Shown: positions 39,405-52,986, counted from the stretch's first letter. The stretch is 64,000 nt of DNA from Nemophila menziesii (GCA_029959085.1 JARWIR010000015.1:3905017-3969016); one strand, 5' to 3'. Notes: generated from the letters alone by a model not told the origin. A program made the numbers and translations.

Positions 39405-42400
39405 AGAATTTTATTTGACAAATAAATAAAAAATGGACTGGGCTTGTAACTACTGAACTCCCTGGACTATTTATTTTCAAAGAAAGAACCTTCTTAATTT
39501 ATTTGGCAATAAACATTTGTATTAAAAAATAAGGAAAAGATTACATGAAAGTTAACGAATACATGCTCATTTTCAAGAAATACCAAAATCCTAGTTATAT
39601 ATTTGATAATAGGGTTGATTCTAACAAAACCAAAATATCGAACTTACCCAAAAAATATAAAAATAAAAAGAACCGTTAAAAGTTTTTTTGAAAAAATAAA
39701 AAATTTCGGTTCAGTTTTTCTACGCTAAATCGTACAAAAACTAATTTTTGTACATATTTTTTTTTGAGTTTTGAATAATCTCTTCTCTATCCTTACTGAA
39801 GGAAGCTTTAATTTTTTTTATTTAAAAATAATTAAAATAAGGGATAGAAACTCAATTAAGCTTGAAAACAAAAATGCTCACGTATAGTACCGCACGCTTG
39901 AAAAGGTCATAATGTATAAAATACCTTTACATTTATACTTAGTTGATATATCTAAAGAGTTGTTTTGTTTATTTAAAAATCTTCAAACTAAAGCATAGAC
40001 ATTATGTTATATAAATATCCATCTGCAATTAATTATTTACAATTTAATGCATAAAATTCCAGTGTCAAGAATATATTTTTCCTACATCAGTTAATAACCT
40101 AATAATTTGACACTTCATATATGAATATGTGAGATAATAAAATGTCACAAGTATACGTTATTGGAATTATCCATTTACCAAACCCAACGGTATAAAACAA
40201 AAATATATACTAAACCGAAAACTGAGAAAACTTAATCAATCAAAATCGTTATGTTCGGTATTACCATCCTTAAAGGACATATCATTCGTTTTTGGTTTTG
40301 GTAAAAAGCCAGCATAGTTGATAAGGAACAAAAATCAGTTGTCTAGCAGTGAATTACATATGTAACTCCTAGCTTGAAGATTTTCCTTTACATTTCTATT
40401 CCAAGAAACATGCCTAATAGAGGTATAGGGTTTATAACGAATAAACTCCCTAATTCTACGCATAAGATGTTTAACTCTCCAATTAGATACAGATGTCGAG
40501 ATAAGGCTTTCCCAACACAGAAGTTTAGGACACCTAACTTCTTTATTCCAATGATCTCAATTTATGTAGGTTCATTCTCAGGGAAAGTGGGTAAAGGTTT
40601 GCAAGGAGGGAGAAAATCCCCAAACTCCCCTAACTCATGTGCGAATTAGATGGCGCACAATGGAGTATCGAATAGTGTACCGAGACCTACCTAGTGGTGT
40701 ATTATTAGTTTATTTCTCGAGACAAAGTTGGTTAAATGGTTTCAAGAGTGGTGCATATCCCTTTATTTTGGGTACATCACTAGTTCCTTAAGTTAGTTTC
40801 AAAATAACCACGGTATTTAATTTCCCTTATATAACATAACACCATATAAATTCATATATCCATCATTTTCGCTAACATTTACACTAGAACTTTAAATTAA
40901 TATAAATGTGATACAACAACATTTATTATCTGAAACTAAACAAACTTTAATGAGAAAATATGTAAAATATAGGGTCGTAATGATAAATTACAACCTTAAC
41001 TCTAAATCTAGAGAATCTTCCCCTCCAGATTGAGTCTGAAACGCTTGTTCATAGCCATTCTGAACATACCTTGTATCTGTAGGAGTAAAACCATAATTAA
41101 CCATTGATGCACTCCCACTGACAGAAGGAGCTCCAACAATTTTGGTTGGAAACAAATCTAATAGTGGCATTGCACTAGGACTATGAGATGTATCACTCTT
41201 ATCAAGTCAGCGAGCCAAATATCTTCCGCCTTATGCCTTTGCCCTCTCAAACTTGTGAGCATTTTGGTGCCCACCCTAAGCTCTACCACAAGAAAAAAAT
41301 CTTATAGCAGTACTCACATGCATACAACTTCAATCCATTCTTGGAATTATCAAGTTGTTTCCCGCCTGCTATTGCAACCATATTCTGCAAATTAGTGATA
41401 TATTTAAAAGTTTGAACTTATCAAAACAATTCTATCAACAGTAAATTAGTATATCTTACCATGAAAATCAGTGCGTTGTTCATATATGACTGAAATGTCA
41501 GGGCCATCGATCTTATTATTCGTACACATTTTAGGTTGTTAATGATGAAAGTTGTGTCATAGAGAAATTCTATTTTATATATATATTTTTTTTCAATTAT
41601 GCCCAAGTTATCCTGCATATAAAAATTAAAGTTACCAATTCTATTAGCATGGTTTTTCATTGCCATTAAGGAAAATATGAGTATTAATAATACTATCTAA
41701 ACAATCAGAGTTTTTAGCAAAAACATAAGAAGTTGTTAAATATTCTACCTATTCCTTGTTGAGACAAAGTATAGGCCTAAAATTTTGTAATGTGTAAGAG
41801 TTATTAAACATAAAAGAAGAGTCTGGTTTATTAAATTACGTAGCAAATAAATTGGAAAAAGGATAAATCATGTATCACCAACAGCAAGAAACAGTTACAA
41901 TTTATCTCTATTGCTCTTTATCGCGATAAAAAAGAGTAAAGACAATTGTATAAATATTGTTGGCACTATAAATATTCTACTTTTGTCTGCAATTAGACAC
42001 TTACAAAATATTACGAATGTGTTATGTACTTACAAAACCTTTTTGTTGATTTATTACTAGTATTAATATTTTCTTCTAAAATCCTTTCCGCAGAAATTTT
42101 TACAACAATGACTATACAACAATACCTATATTTCAAAGTAAACCTAATTGATTTTTTTCTCAAATGAAACAGTACAAAGAATCTAAAGATACATAAAAAA
42201 TTAATACTTATGCTTCATATTTATGTAGGTTTTACAACTCCACAAAATATGAAAATTTCAAAGCATAGAATATGATTTATTCATCAAATTCTCAAAAAAA
42301 TAATAATATATTAAAGTTTAAATATATATATATACGGATCTTATTACATATAAAATTATATACTAAAATCATAGAAAATGAAAATCATCTCTTTTTTAAG

Positions 42401-42704
42401 GAAATGATAAAAAATAATACATTTTAACTATGTAAAAGTTGAAATGTCCTAGAGAAACTCCAGTAACAATTTAGAAAATAAATTTAATTATAACTTACCT
42501 CTTCGTTTCATGATTGATATTTGTTTGTTGAACAAATGAATTTGGCGGCATAAGCTTGTCCTCCACTATCACACTCCTTTCTTTACATTATGACGTTTTT
42601 ATTTGAGGTAAAAAGAAACCCTAATAATATCAGGCAGCAAGACCGACCTAAAAGGTTGTAATTGGGCCGCAAATTTTATATTTTATGTTAATTTATTTAG
42701 AGTA
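39405..42704. repeat. Repeat unit U13
   Basis: Complete unit, 3300 bp, with several private substitutions (AATTTTTGTACAT, GTATTACCATCC, GAGATAAGGC, TTACACTAGAAC). The back half is the source type for the back of U6. Confidence 0.98.
40988..41384 (-). pseudogene. C2H2-EAR zinc-finger pseudogene exon (U13)
   Basis: 397 bp with the seven-A frameshift and shared stops. It has a private Asn-to-Ser change (SVSGSASM). Confidence 0.82.
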
Positions 42705-45700
42705 AGAATTTTATTTGACAAATAAATAAAAAATGGACTGGGCTTGTAACTACTGAACTCCCTGGACTATTTATTTTCAAAGAAAGAACCTTCTTAATTT
42801 ATTTGGCAATAAACATCTGTATTAAAAAATAAGGGAAAGATTACATGAAAGTTAACGAATACATGCTCATTTTCAAGAAATACCAAAATCCTACTTATAT
42901 ATTTGATAATAGGGTTGATTCTAACAAAACAAAAATATCGAACTTACCCAAAAAATATAAAAATAAAAAGAACCGTTAAAAGTTTTTTTGAAAAAATAAA
43001 AAATTTCGGTTCAGTTTTTCTACGCTAAATCGTACAAAAACTAATTTATGTACATATTTTTTTTTGAGTTTTGAATAATCTCTTCTCTATCCTTACTGAA
43101 GGAAGCTTTAATTTTTTTTTAATTTAAAAATAATTAAAATAAGGGATAGAAACTCAATTAAGCTTGAAAACAAAAATGCTCACGTATAGTACCGCACGCT
43201 TGAAAAGGTCATGATGTATAAAATACCTTTACATTTATACTTAGTTGATACATCTAAAGAGTTATTTTGTTTATTTAAAAATCTTCAAATTAAAGCATAG
43301 ACATTATGTTATATAAATATCCATCTGCAATTAATTATTTACAATTTAATGCATAAAATTCCACTGTCAAGAATATATTTTTCCTACATCAGTTAATAAC
43401 CTAATAATTTGACACTTCATATATGAATATGTGAGATAATAAAATGTCACAAGTATACGTTATTGGAATTATCCATTTACCAAACCCAACGGTATAAAGC
43501 AAAAACATATACTAAACCGAAAACTGAGAAAACTTAATCAATCAAAATCGTTATGTTCGGTAATACCATCCTTAAAGGACATATCATTCGTTTTTGGTTT
43601 TGGTAAAAAGCCAGCATAGTTGATAAGGAACAAAAATCAGTTGTCTAGCAGTGAATTACATATGTAACTCCTAACTTGAAGATTTTCCTTTACATTTCTA
43701 TTCCAAGAAACATGCCTAATAGAGGTATAGGGTTTATAACGAATAAACTCCCTAATTCGACGCATAAGATGTTTAACTCTCCAATTAGATACAGATGTCG
43801 AGAACAGGCTTTCCCAACACAGAAGTTTAGGACACCTAACTTCTTTATTCCAATGATCTCAATTTATGTAGGTTCATTCTCAGGGAAAGTGGGTAGAGGT
43901 TTGCAAGGAGGGAGAAAATCCCCAAACTCCCCTAACTCATGTGCGAATTAGATGGCGCACAATGGAGTATCGAATAGTGTACAGAGACCTACCTAGTGGT
44001 GTATTATTAGTTTATTTCTCGAGACAAAGTTGGTTAAATGGTTTCAAGAGTGGTGCATATCCCTTTATATTGGGTACATCACTAGTTCCTTAAGTTAGTT
44101 TCAAAATAACAACGGTATTTCATTTCCCTTATATAACATAACACCATATAAATTCATATATACATCATTTTCGCTAACATTTTCAATAGAACTTTAAATT
44201 AATATAAATGTGATACAACAACATTTATTATCTGAAACTAAAAAAACTTTAATGAGAAAATATGTAAAATATAGGGTCGTAATGATAAATTACAACCTTA
44301 ACTCTAAATCTAGAGAATCTTCCCCTCCAGATTGAGTCTGAAACGCTTGTTCATAGCCATTATGAACATACCTTGTATCTGTAGGAGTAAAACCATAATT
44401 AACCATTGATGCACTCCCATTGACGGAAGGAGCTCCAACAATTTTGGTTGGAAACAAATCTAATAGTGGCATTGCACTAGGACTATGAGATGTATCACTC
44501 TTATCAAGTCAGCGAGCCAAATATCTTCCGCCTGATGCCTTTGCCCTCTCAAACTTGTGAGCATTTTGGTGCCCACCCTAAGCTCTACCACAAGAAAAAA
44601 ATCTTATAGCAGTACTCACATGCATACAACTTCAATCCATTCTTGGAATTATCAAGTTGTTTCCCGCCTGCTATTGCAACCATATTCTGCAAATTAGTGA
44701 TATATTTAAAAGTTTCAACTTATCAAACAATTCTATCAACAGTAAATTAGTAAATCTTACCATGAAAATCAGTGCGTTGTTCATATATGACTGAAATGTC
44801 AGGACCATCGATCTTATTATTCGTACACATTTTTGGTTGTTAATGATGAAAGTTGTGTCATAGAGAAATTCTATTTTATATATATATTTTTTTTTTCAAT
44901 TATGCCCAAATTATCCTGCATATCAAAATTAAAGTTACCAATTCTATTAGCATGGTTTTTCATTGCCATTAAGGAAAATATGAGTATTAATAATACTATA
45001 TAAACAATCAGAGTTTTTAGCAAAAACAAAAGAAGTTGTTAAATATTCTACCTATTCCTTGTTGAGACAAAGTATAGGCCTAAAATTTTGTAATGTGTAA
45101 GAGTTATTAAACATAAAAGAAGAGTCTGGTTTATTAAATTACGTAGCAAATAAATTGGAAAAAGGATAAATCATGTATAACCAACAGCAAGAAACAGTTA
45201 CAATTTCTCTCTATTGCTCTTTATCGCGATAAAAAAGAGTAAAGACAATTGTATAAATATTGTTGGCACTATAAACATCCTACTTTTGTCTGCAATTAGA
45301 CACTTACAAAATATTACGAATGTGTTATGTACTTACAAAACCTTTTTGTTGATTTATTACTAGTATTAATATTTTCTTCTAAAATCCTTTCCGCAGAAAT
45401 TTTTACAACAATGACTATACAACAAAACCTATATTTCAAAGTAAACCTAATTGATTTTTTTCTCAAATGAAACAGTACAAAGAATCTAAAGATATATAAA
45501 AAATTAATACTTATGTTTCATATTTATGTAGGTTTTACAACTCCACAAAAGATGAAAATTTCAAAGCATAGAATATGATTTATTCATCAAATTCTCAAAA
45601 AAATAATAATATATTAAAGTTTAAATATATATATACGGATCTTATTACATATAAAATTATATACTAAAATCATAGAAAATGAAACTCATCTCTTTTTTAA

Positions 45701-46005
45701 GGAAATGATAAAAAATAATACATTTTAACTATGTAAAAGTTGAAATGTTCTAGAGAAACTCCAGTAACAATTTAGAAAATAAATTTAATTATAACTTACC
45801 TCTTCGTTTCATGATTGATATTTGTTTGTTGAACAAATGAATTTGGCGGCATAAGCTTGTCCTCCACTATCACACCCCTTTCTTTACATTATGACGTTTT
45901 TATTTGAGGTAAAAAGAAACCCTAATAATATCAGGCAGCAAGACCGACCCAAAAGGTTGTAATTGGGCCGCAAATTTTATATTTTATGTTAATTTATTTA
46001 GAGTA
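42705..46005. repeat. Repeat unit U14 (type 5-like)
   Basis: Complete unit, 3301 bp. It carries type-5 back-half marks, GCCATTATGAAC and the seven-A run, but lacks the type-5 front marks ATTAAAGTTTAAG and TTGCAAAC. Confidence 0.98.
44290..44686 (-). pseudogene. C2H2-EAR zinc-finger pseudogene exon (U14)
   Basis: 397 bp with the seven-A frameshift, shared stops and the YVHNGY tail, consistent with its type-5 affinity. Confidence 0.82.
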
Positions 46006-49000
46006 ATAATTTTATTTGACAAATAAATAAAAAATGGACTGGGCTTGTAACTACTGAACTCCCTGGACTATTTATTTTCAAAGAAAGAACCTTCTTAATT
46101 TATTTGGCAATAAACATTTGTATTAAAAAATAAGGAAAAGATTACATGAAAGTTAACGAATACATGCTCATTTTCAAGAAATACCAAAATCCTAGTTATA
46201 TATTTGATAATAGGGTTGATTCTAACAAAACCAAAATATCGAACTTACCCAAAAAATATAAAAATAAAAAGAACCGTTAAAAGTTTTTTTGAAAAAATAA
46301 AAAATTTAGGTTCAGTTTTTCTACGCTAAATCGTACAAAAACTAATTTATGTACATATTTTTTTTTGAGTTTTGAATAATCTCTTCTCTATCCTTACTGA
46401 AGGAAGCTTTAATTTTTTTTTAATTTAAAAATAATTAAAATAAGGGATAGAAACTCAATTAAGCTTGAAAACAAAAATGCTCACGTATAGTACCGCACGC
46501 TTGAAAAGGTCATGATGTATAAAATACCTTTACATTTATACTTAGTTGATACATCTAAAGAGTTGTTTTGTTTATTTAAAAATCTTCAAACTAAAGCATA
46601 GACATTATGTTATATAAATATCCATCTGCAATTAATTATTTACAATTTAATGCATAAAATTCCACTGTCAAGAATATATATTTCCTACATCAGTTAATAA
46701 CCTAATAATTTGACACTTCATACATGAATATGTGACATAATAAAATGTCACAAGTATACGTTATTGGAATTATCCATTTACCAAACCCAACGGTATAAAA
46801 CAAAAATATATACTAAACCGAAAACTGAGAAAACTTAATCAATCAAAATCGTTATGTTCGGTAATACTATCCTTAAAGGACATATCATTCGTTTTTGGTT
46901 TTGGTAAAAAGCCAGCATAGTTGATAAGGAACAAAAATCAGTTGTCTAGCAGTGAATTACATATGTAACTCCTAGCTTGAAGATTTTCCTTTACATTTCT
47001 ATTCCAAGAAACATGCCTAATAGAGGTATAGGGTTTATAACGAATAAACTCCCTAATTCTACGCATAAGATGTTTAACTCTCCAATTAGATACAGATGTC
47101 GAGAACAGGCTTTCCCAACACAGAAGTTTAGGACACCTAACTTCTTTATTCCAATGATCTCAATTTATGTAGGTTCATTCTCAGGGAAAATGGGTAAAGG
47201 TTTGCAAGGAGGGAGAAAATCCCCAAACTCCCCTAACTCATGTGCGAATTAGATGGCGCACAATGGAGTATCGAATAGTGTACGGAGACCTACCTAGTGG
47301 TGTATTATTAGTTTATTTCTCGAGACAAAGTTGGTTAAATGGTTTCAAGAGTGGTGCATATCCCTTTATTTTGGGTACATCACTAGTTCCTTAAGTTAGT
47401 TTCAAAATAACCACGGTATTTAATTTCCCTTATATAACATAACACCATATAAATTCATATATCCATCATTTTCGCTAACATTTACAATAGAACTTTAAAT
47501 TAATATAAATGTGATACAACAACATTTATTATCTGAAACTAAACAAACTTTAATGAGAAAATATGTAAAATATAGGGTCGTAATGATAAATTACAACCTT
47601 AACTCTAAATCTAGAGAATCTTCCCCTCCAGATTGAGTCTGAAACGCTTGTTCATAGCCATTCTGAACATACCTTGTATCTGTAGGAGTAAAACCATAAT
47701 TAACCATTGATGCACTCCCATTGACAGAAGGAGCTCCAACAATTTTGGTTGGAAACAAATCTAATAGTGGCATTACACTAGGACTATGAGATGTATCACT
47801 CTTATCAAGTCAGCGAGCCAAATATCTTCCGCCTGATGCCTTTGCCCTCTCAAACTTGTGAGCATTTTGGTGCCCACCCTAAGCTCTACCACAAGAAAAA
47901 ATCTTATAGCAGTACTCACATGCATACAACTTCAATCCATTCTTGGAATTATCAAGTTGTTTCCCGCCTGCTATTGCAACCATATTCTGCAAATTAGTGA
48001 TATATTTAAAAGTTTCAACTTATCAAACAATTCTATCAACAGTAAATTAGTAAATCTTACCATGAAAATCAGTGCGTTGTTCATATATGACTGAAATGTC
48101 AGGACCATCGATCTTATTATTCGTACACATTTTTGGTTGTTAATGATGAAAGTTGTGTCATAGAGAAATTCTATTTTATATATATTTTTTTTCAATTATG
48201 CCCAAATTATCCTGCATATCAAAATTAAAGTTACCAATTCTATTAGCTTGGTTTTTCATTGTCATTAAGGAAAATATGAGTATTAATAATACTATCTAAA
48301 CAATCAGAGTTTTTAGCAAAAACAAAAGAAGTTGTTAAATATTCTACCTATTCCTTGTTGAGACAAAGTATAGGCCTAAAATTTTGTAATGTGTAAGAGT
48401 TATTAAACATAAAAGAAGAGTCTGGTTTATTAAATTACGTAGCAAATAAATTGGAAAAAGGATAAATCATGTATCACCAACAGCAAGAAACAGTTACAAT
48501 TTATCTCTATTGCTCTTTATTGCGATAAAAAAGAGTAAAGACAATTGTATAAATATTGTTGGCACTATAAACATCCTACTTTTGTCTGCAATTAGACACT
48601 TACTAAATATTACGAATGTGTTATGTACTTACAAAACCTTTTTGTTGATTTATTACTAGTATTAATATTTTCTTCTAAAATCCTTTCCGCAGAAATTTTT
48701 ACAACAATGACTATACAACAATACCTATATTTCAAAGTAAACCTAATTGATTTTTTTCTCAAATGAAACAGTACAAAGAATCTAAAGATACATAAAAAAT
48801 TAATACTTATGCTTCATATTTATGTAGGTTTTACAACTCCACAAAAGATGAAAATTTCAAAGCATAGAATATGATTTATTCATCAAATTCTCAAAAAAAT
48901 AATAATATATTAAAGTTTAAATATATATACGGATCTTATTACATATAAAATTATATACTAAAATCATAGAAAATGAAACTCATCTCTTTTTTAAGGAAAT

Positions 49001-49299
49001 GATAAAAAATAATACATTTTAACTATGTAAAAGTTGAAATGTTCTAGAGAAACTCCAGTAAAAATTTAGAAAATAAATTTAATTATAACTTACCTCTTCG
49101 TTTCATGATTGATATTTGTTTGTTGAACAAATGAATTCGGCGGCATAAGTTTGTCCTCCACTATCACGCTCCTTTCTTTACATTATGACGTTTTTATTTG
49201 AGGTAAAAAGACACCCTAATAATATCAGGCAGCAAGACCGACCCAAAAGGTTGTAATTGGGCCGCAAATTTTATATTTTATGTTAATTTATTTAGAGTA
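46006..49299. repeat. Repeat unit U15 (type 6-like)
   Basis: Complete unit, 3294 bp. It has the TAATAATTTT start and the CATACATGAATATGTGACAT mark of type 6, plus private changes. One of these alters the telo-box (GACACCCTAATA). Confidence 0.98.
47591..47986 (-). pseudogene. C2H2-EAR zinc-finger pseudogene exon (U15)
   Basis: 396 bp, Cys form, shared stops. It has a private Ala-to-Val change just before MPLLDLFPT. Confidence 0.82.
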
Positions 49300-49895
49300 A
49301 GAATTTTATTTGACAAATAAATAAAAAATGGACTAGGCTTGTAACTACCGAACTCCCTGGACTATATATTTTCAAAGAAAGAACCTTCTTAATTTATTTG
49401 GCAATAAACATTTGTATTAAAAAATTAGGAAAAGATTACATGAAAGTTAACGAATACATGCTCATTTTCAAGAAATATCAAAATCCTAGTTATATATTTG
49501 ATAATAGGGTTGATTCTAACAAAACCAAAATATCGAACTTACCCAAAAAATATAAAAATAAAAAGAACCGGTAAAAGTTTTTTTGAAAAAATGAAAAATT
49601 TCGGTTCGGTTTTTCTACGCTAAATCGTACAAAAACTAATTTATGTACATATGTTTTTTTGAGTTTTGAATAATCTCTTCTCTATCCTTACTGAAGGAAG
49701 CTTTAAATTTTTTTATATTTAAAAATAATTAAAATAAGGGATAGAAACTCAATTAAGCTTGAAAACAAAAATGCTCACGTATAGTACCGCACGCTTGAAA
49801 AGGTCATAATGTATAAAATACCTTTACATTTATACTTAGTTGATATATCTAAAGAGTTGTTTTGTTTATTTAAAAATCTTCAAACTAAAGCATAG

Positions 49896-50340
49896 ACATT
49901 ATGTTATATAAAGATCCATCTGCAATTAATTATTTACAATTTAATGCATAGAATTCCACTGTCAAGAATATATTTTTCCTACATCAGTTAATAACCTAAT
50001 AATTTGACACTTCATATATGAATATGTGAGATAATAAAATGTCACAAGTATACGTTATTGGAATTATCCATTTACCAAACCCAACAGTATAAAACAAAAA
50101 TATATACTGAACCGAAAAACATTATGTTATATAAAGATCCATCTGCAATTAATTATTTACAATTTAATGCATAAAATTCCACTGTCAAGAATATATTTTT
50201 CCTACATCAGTTAATAACCTAATAATTTGACACTTCATATATGAATATGCGAGATAATAAAATGTCACAAGTATACGTTATTGGAATTATCCATTTACCA
50301 AACCCAACGGTATAAAACAAAAATATTTACTGAACCGAAA
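49896..50340. repeat. 223-bp tandem duplication inside U16
   Basis: The stretch starting ACATTATGTTATATAAAG at 49896 repeats at 50119. The first copy ends in ACCGAAAA and runs straight into the second. The copies differ by a few bases (AACAGTATAA against AACGGTATAA; ATATGTGAG against ATATGCGAG), so the event is not brand new. Confidence 0.93.
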
Positions 50341-51128
50341 ACTGAGAAAACTTAATCAATCAAAATTGTTATGTTCGGTAATACCATCCTTAAAGGACAT
50401 ATCATTCGTTTTTGGTTTTGGTAGAAAGCCGAAACGCACGTAACTATACTCACCATAGTTGATAAGGAACAAAAATCAGTTGTCTAGCAGTGAATTACAT
50501 ATGTAACTCCTAGCTTGAAGATTTTCCTTTACATTTCTATTCCAAGAAACATGCCTAATAGAGTTATAGGGTTTATAACGAATAAACTCCCTAATTCTAT
50601 GCATACGATGTTTAACTCTCCAATTAGATACAGATGTCGAGAACAGGCTTTCCCAACACAGAAGTTTAGGACACCTAACTTCTTTATTCCAATGATCTCA
50701 ATTTATGTAGGTTCATTCTCAGGGAAAGTGGGTAGAGGTTTGCAAGGAAGGAGAAAATCCCCAAACTCCCCTAACTCATGTGCGAATTAGATGGTGCACA
50801 ATGGAGTATCGAATAGTGTACAGAGACCTACCTAGTGGTGTATTATTAGTTTATTTCTCGAGACAAAGTTGGTTAAATGGTTTCAAGAGTGGTGCATATC
50901 CCTTTATTTTGGGTACATCACTAGTTCCTTAAGTTAGTTTCAAAATAACCACGGTATTTCATTTCCCTTATATAACATAACACCATATAAATTCATATAT
51001 CCATCATTTTCGCTAACATTTTCAATAGAACTTTAAATTAATATAAATGTGATACAACAACATTTATTATCTGAAACTAAACAAACTTTAATGAGAAAAT
51101 ATGTAAAATATAGGGTCGTAATGATAAA

Positions 51129-51524
51129 TTACAACCTTAACTCTAAATCTAGAGAATCTTCCCCTCCAGATTGAGTCTGAAACGCTTGTTCATAGCCATT
51201 CTGAACATAACTTGTATCTGTAGGAGAAAAACCATAATTAACCATTGATGCACTCCCATTGACAGAAGGAGCTCCAACAATTTTGGTTGGAAACAAATCT
51301 AATAGTGGCATTGCACTAGGACTATGAGATGTATCACTCTTATCAAGTCAGCGAGCCAAATATCTTCCGCCTGATGCCTTTGCCCTCTCAAATTTGTGAG
51401 CATTTTGGTGCCCACCCTAAGCTCTACCACAAGAAAAAATCTTATAGCAGTACTCACATGCATACAACTTCAATCCATTCTTGGAATTATCAAGTTGTTT
51501 CCCGCCTGCTATTGCAACCATATT
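51129..51524 (-). pseudogene. C2H2-EAR zinc-finger pseudogene exon (U16)
   Basis: 396 bp, Cys form, shared stops. The tail reads FSPTDTSYVQNG. Ser instead of Arg in DTSY marks the U16-U18 subfamily. The retroelement block cuts this unit about 280 bp upstream of the exon (to its right). Confidence 0.82.
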
Positions 51525-51803
51525 CTGCAAATTAGTGATATATTTAAAAGTTTCAACTTATCAAACAATTCTATCAACAGTAAATTAGTAAATCTTACCA
51601 TGAAAATCTGTGCGTTGTTCATATATGACTGAAATGTCAGGGCCATCGATCTTATTATTCGTACACATTTTTGGTTGTTAATGATGAAAGTGGTGTCATA
51701 GAGAAATTCTACTTTATATATATATATATATATATTTTCAATTATGCCCAAATTATCCTGCATATCAAAATTAAAGTTACCAATTCTATTAGCATGGTTT
51801 TCA

Positions 51804-52031
51804 GGAAGCCTCGGGGATGCCTCTAAAGTCTCGAAATGGTCCAAATATAGCTTCACAACAGTTATTAATCGAAAGGTACGATGTTCTCAATAAGATTCAA
51901 CGTTTTATGTTCAGCTCGACTACATCTCCTTTTCTTTCGATACTTTCGCTTCTCAATCTCTTTAGTTGTGGTCTTAGATTGATTTATCGGGCAAATAGAT
52001 TGGTAAGAGGTATATTATATGTTCTATCAAT
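51804..52031 (+). mobile_element. Ty3/gypsy-like LTR 3' end (fragment)
   Basis: The sequence departs from the array after GCATGGTTTTCA. It ends at TATCAA just before a primer-binding-site-like sequence, as the R/U5 end of an LTR would. No matching second LTR of this type is in the window, so it is a fragment. The assignment rests mainly on the adjacent site. Confidence 0.5.
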
Positions 52032-52049
52032 TGGCACCGTCTGTGAGAA
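52032..52049 (+). other. Primer-binding-site-like sequence
   Basis: TGGCACCGTCTGTGAGAA resembles the LTR/leader junction of many plant Ty3/gypsy elements (from memory TGGCGCCGTCTGTGGGAA) with two changes. It marks the plus strand as the coding direction of this fragment. Confidence 0.5.
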
Positions 52050-52430
52050 TGAATTTTGGTCCCATTGAGATTCCATATGGTTTTGATATAGTTGGCAAAA
52101 AATTTACCGCCACAAATGGATGACGGAATTATGCATAATGCTTTGGTAGTAAGGAAAGGATCTACCTCTAAGATAAGCAATCATTGGTTGAGAGAGAATA
52201 ATGTTACTGAGAACCTGCATGTTATGGATAATCAATCACAAGTAGTTGACATTATATACCAGCTATGTCGACGACTAATGAAGTAACCGAACCACATATT
52301 TTTGCTATACCTACAGATACATAAGGAGTCGAACCATATATTTCAACAATGCCTGTAAAATCTAATGTAAATGAACTACCCTAGCCTAAACACGGTCTTC
52401 ACTGCAAATTCAACAATGCCTGCAAAATCT
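52050..52430 (+). other. Retroelement leader remnant and patchwork filler
   Basis: The stretch to about 52286 contains a short open frame (from 52092: MAKNLPPQMDDG to QLCRRLMK) that could be gag-leader debris; I cannot match it to a domain. Positions 52341-52363 and 52409-52430 are near-identical copies of TTCAACAATGCCTGYAAAAT. Between them, 52379-52407 is a 29-bp piece that matches the U5 part of the LTR family further right (CCTAGCCTAAACACGG). The mix suggests repair by copying from several templates. Confidence 0.45.
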
Positions 52431-52960
52431 TGATGTCTCCTTGTTTGTGATATAATAATCTAGGCTGGAGACATCATTTTAGGTGTATTTGGTTAATTAA
52501 TATTAGATTTTTATTTGTATTTTGATAAATTCCTATTTATTGACTTGATTTGATGATTTATTATTTTTAGAGCATAATTGGGTTTAATTTATTTGTTTAG
52601 TGTGAAGCTTTAAAAATATATGGAAATTAATTAGATTCCAAATCAATTCTAAAGAGATAAGGAAAGAAGATATGGATTGAAAATAAAAGGAAGTAGAGAT
52701 GAAATAGGAAAAGAAAAGCTGCCAAGTAAATCTGAAATTCTGCAGCCACGTCCATTAAAGTGAAAATAACTTAAAATAGGATGGGAATTTGGAGGATCCA
52801 TCTAAAAGAAAAGTGTAGATCTTTTTGACGCGGTCGTTTCGATATAAAGTAAGAAAATATTGGAGCAATAACGAAGAAGTTACGATCAGAATAAGACACC
52901 AGTGCTTATCATATCTCCTATATTTTAGGAAACGTATTTGATTTGGAAAAGGATTCCAAT
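52431..52960 (+). mobile_element. LTR fragment C (U3 only, plus orientation)
   Basis: Starts TGATGTCTCCTTG and follows the first 530 bp or so of the LTR family seen at 52987-54525, but on the opposite strand. It stops at GGATTCCAAT, before the TATA box, and abuts the primer-binding site of LTR A head to head. Its start carries a small hairpin (GATGTCTCC, spacer, GGAGACATC) that is also at the start of LTR A. Confidence 0.8.
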
Positions 52961-52980
52961 GATCCCCGGCAGCGGCGCCA
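52961..52980 (-). other. tRNA-Asp primer-binding site of LTR A
   Basis: The minus strand reads TGGCGCCGCTGCCGGGGATC, complementary to the 3' end of plant tRNA-Asp(GTC) with one mismatch. It lies 6 nt after the CA end of LTR A. This site is typical of Athila-type and related plant Ty3/gypsy elements. On the plus strand it looks like a tRNA 3' end, but no tRNA precedes it. Confidence 0.85.
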
Positions 52981-52986
52981 AAAACT

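Larger units (their letters stand above)
1..51803. repeat. 3.3-kb macrosatellite array, left block (U1-U16)
   Basis: Fifteen complete head-to-tail copies and one truncated copy of a unit of about 3.3 kb. I set the unit start at the recurring AGAATTTTATTTGACAAATA; this phase is arbitrary. Complete units are 3291-3305 bp long, except U6 (3339 bp, AT expansion) and U7 (3092 bp, deletion). By eye, copies differ by scattered substitutions and by AT, poly-A and poly-T run lengths. All copies have the same orientation. The shared content is a broken minus-strand zinc-finger gene at unit positions about 1589-3152 and AT-rich DNA without a recognisable gene elsewhere. Confidence 0.99.
49300..51803. 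repeat. Repeat unit U16, right-truncated
   Basis: Runs from the unit start to a point equivalent to unit position about 2260 and stops at the retroelement block. It includes a 223-bp internal tandem duplication and the 23-nt stretch at 50431-50453 that marks the U16-U18 subfamily. Confidence 0.97.

Noticed and set aside
52961..52980. A tRNA-Asp gene end on the plus strand
   Set aside because: Only the 3' 20 nt match. No anticodon, D or T stem precedes it, and its position right after an LTR end shows it is a primer-binding site.
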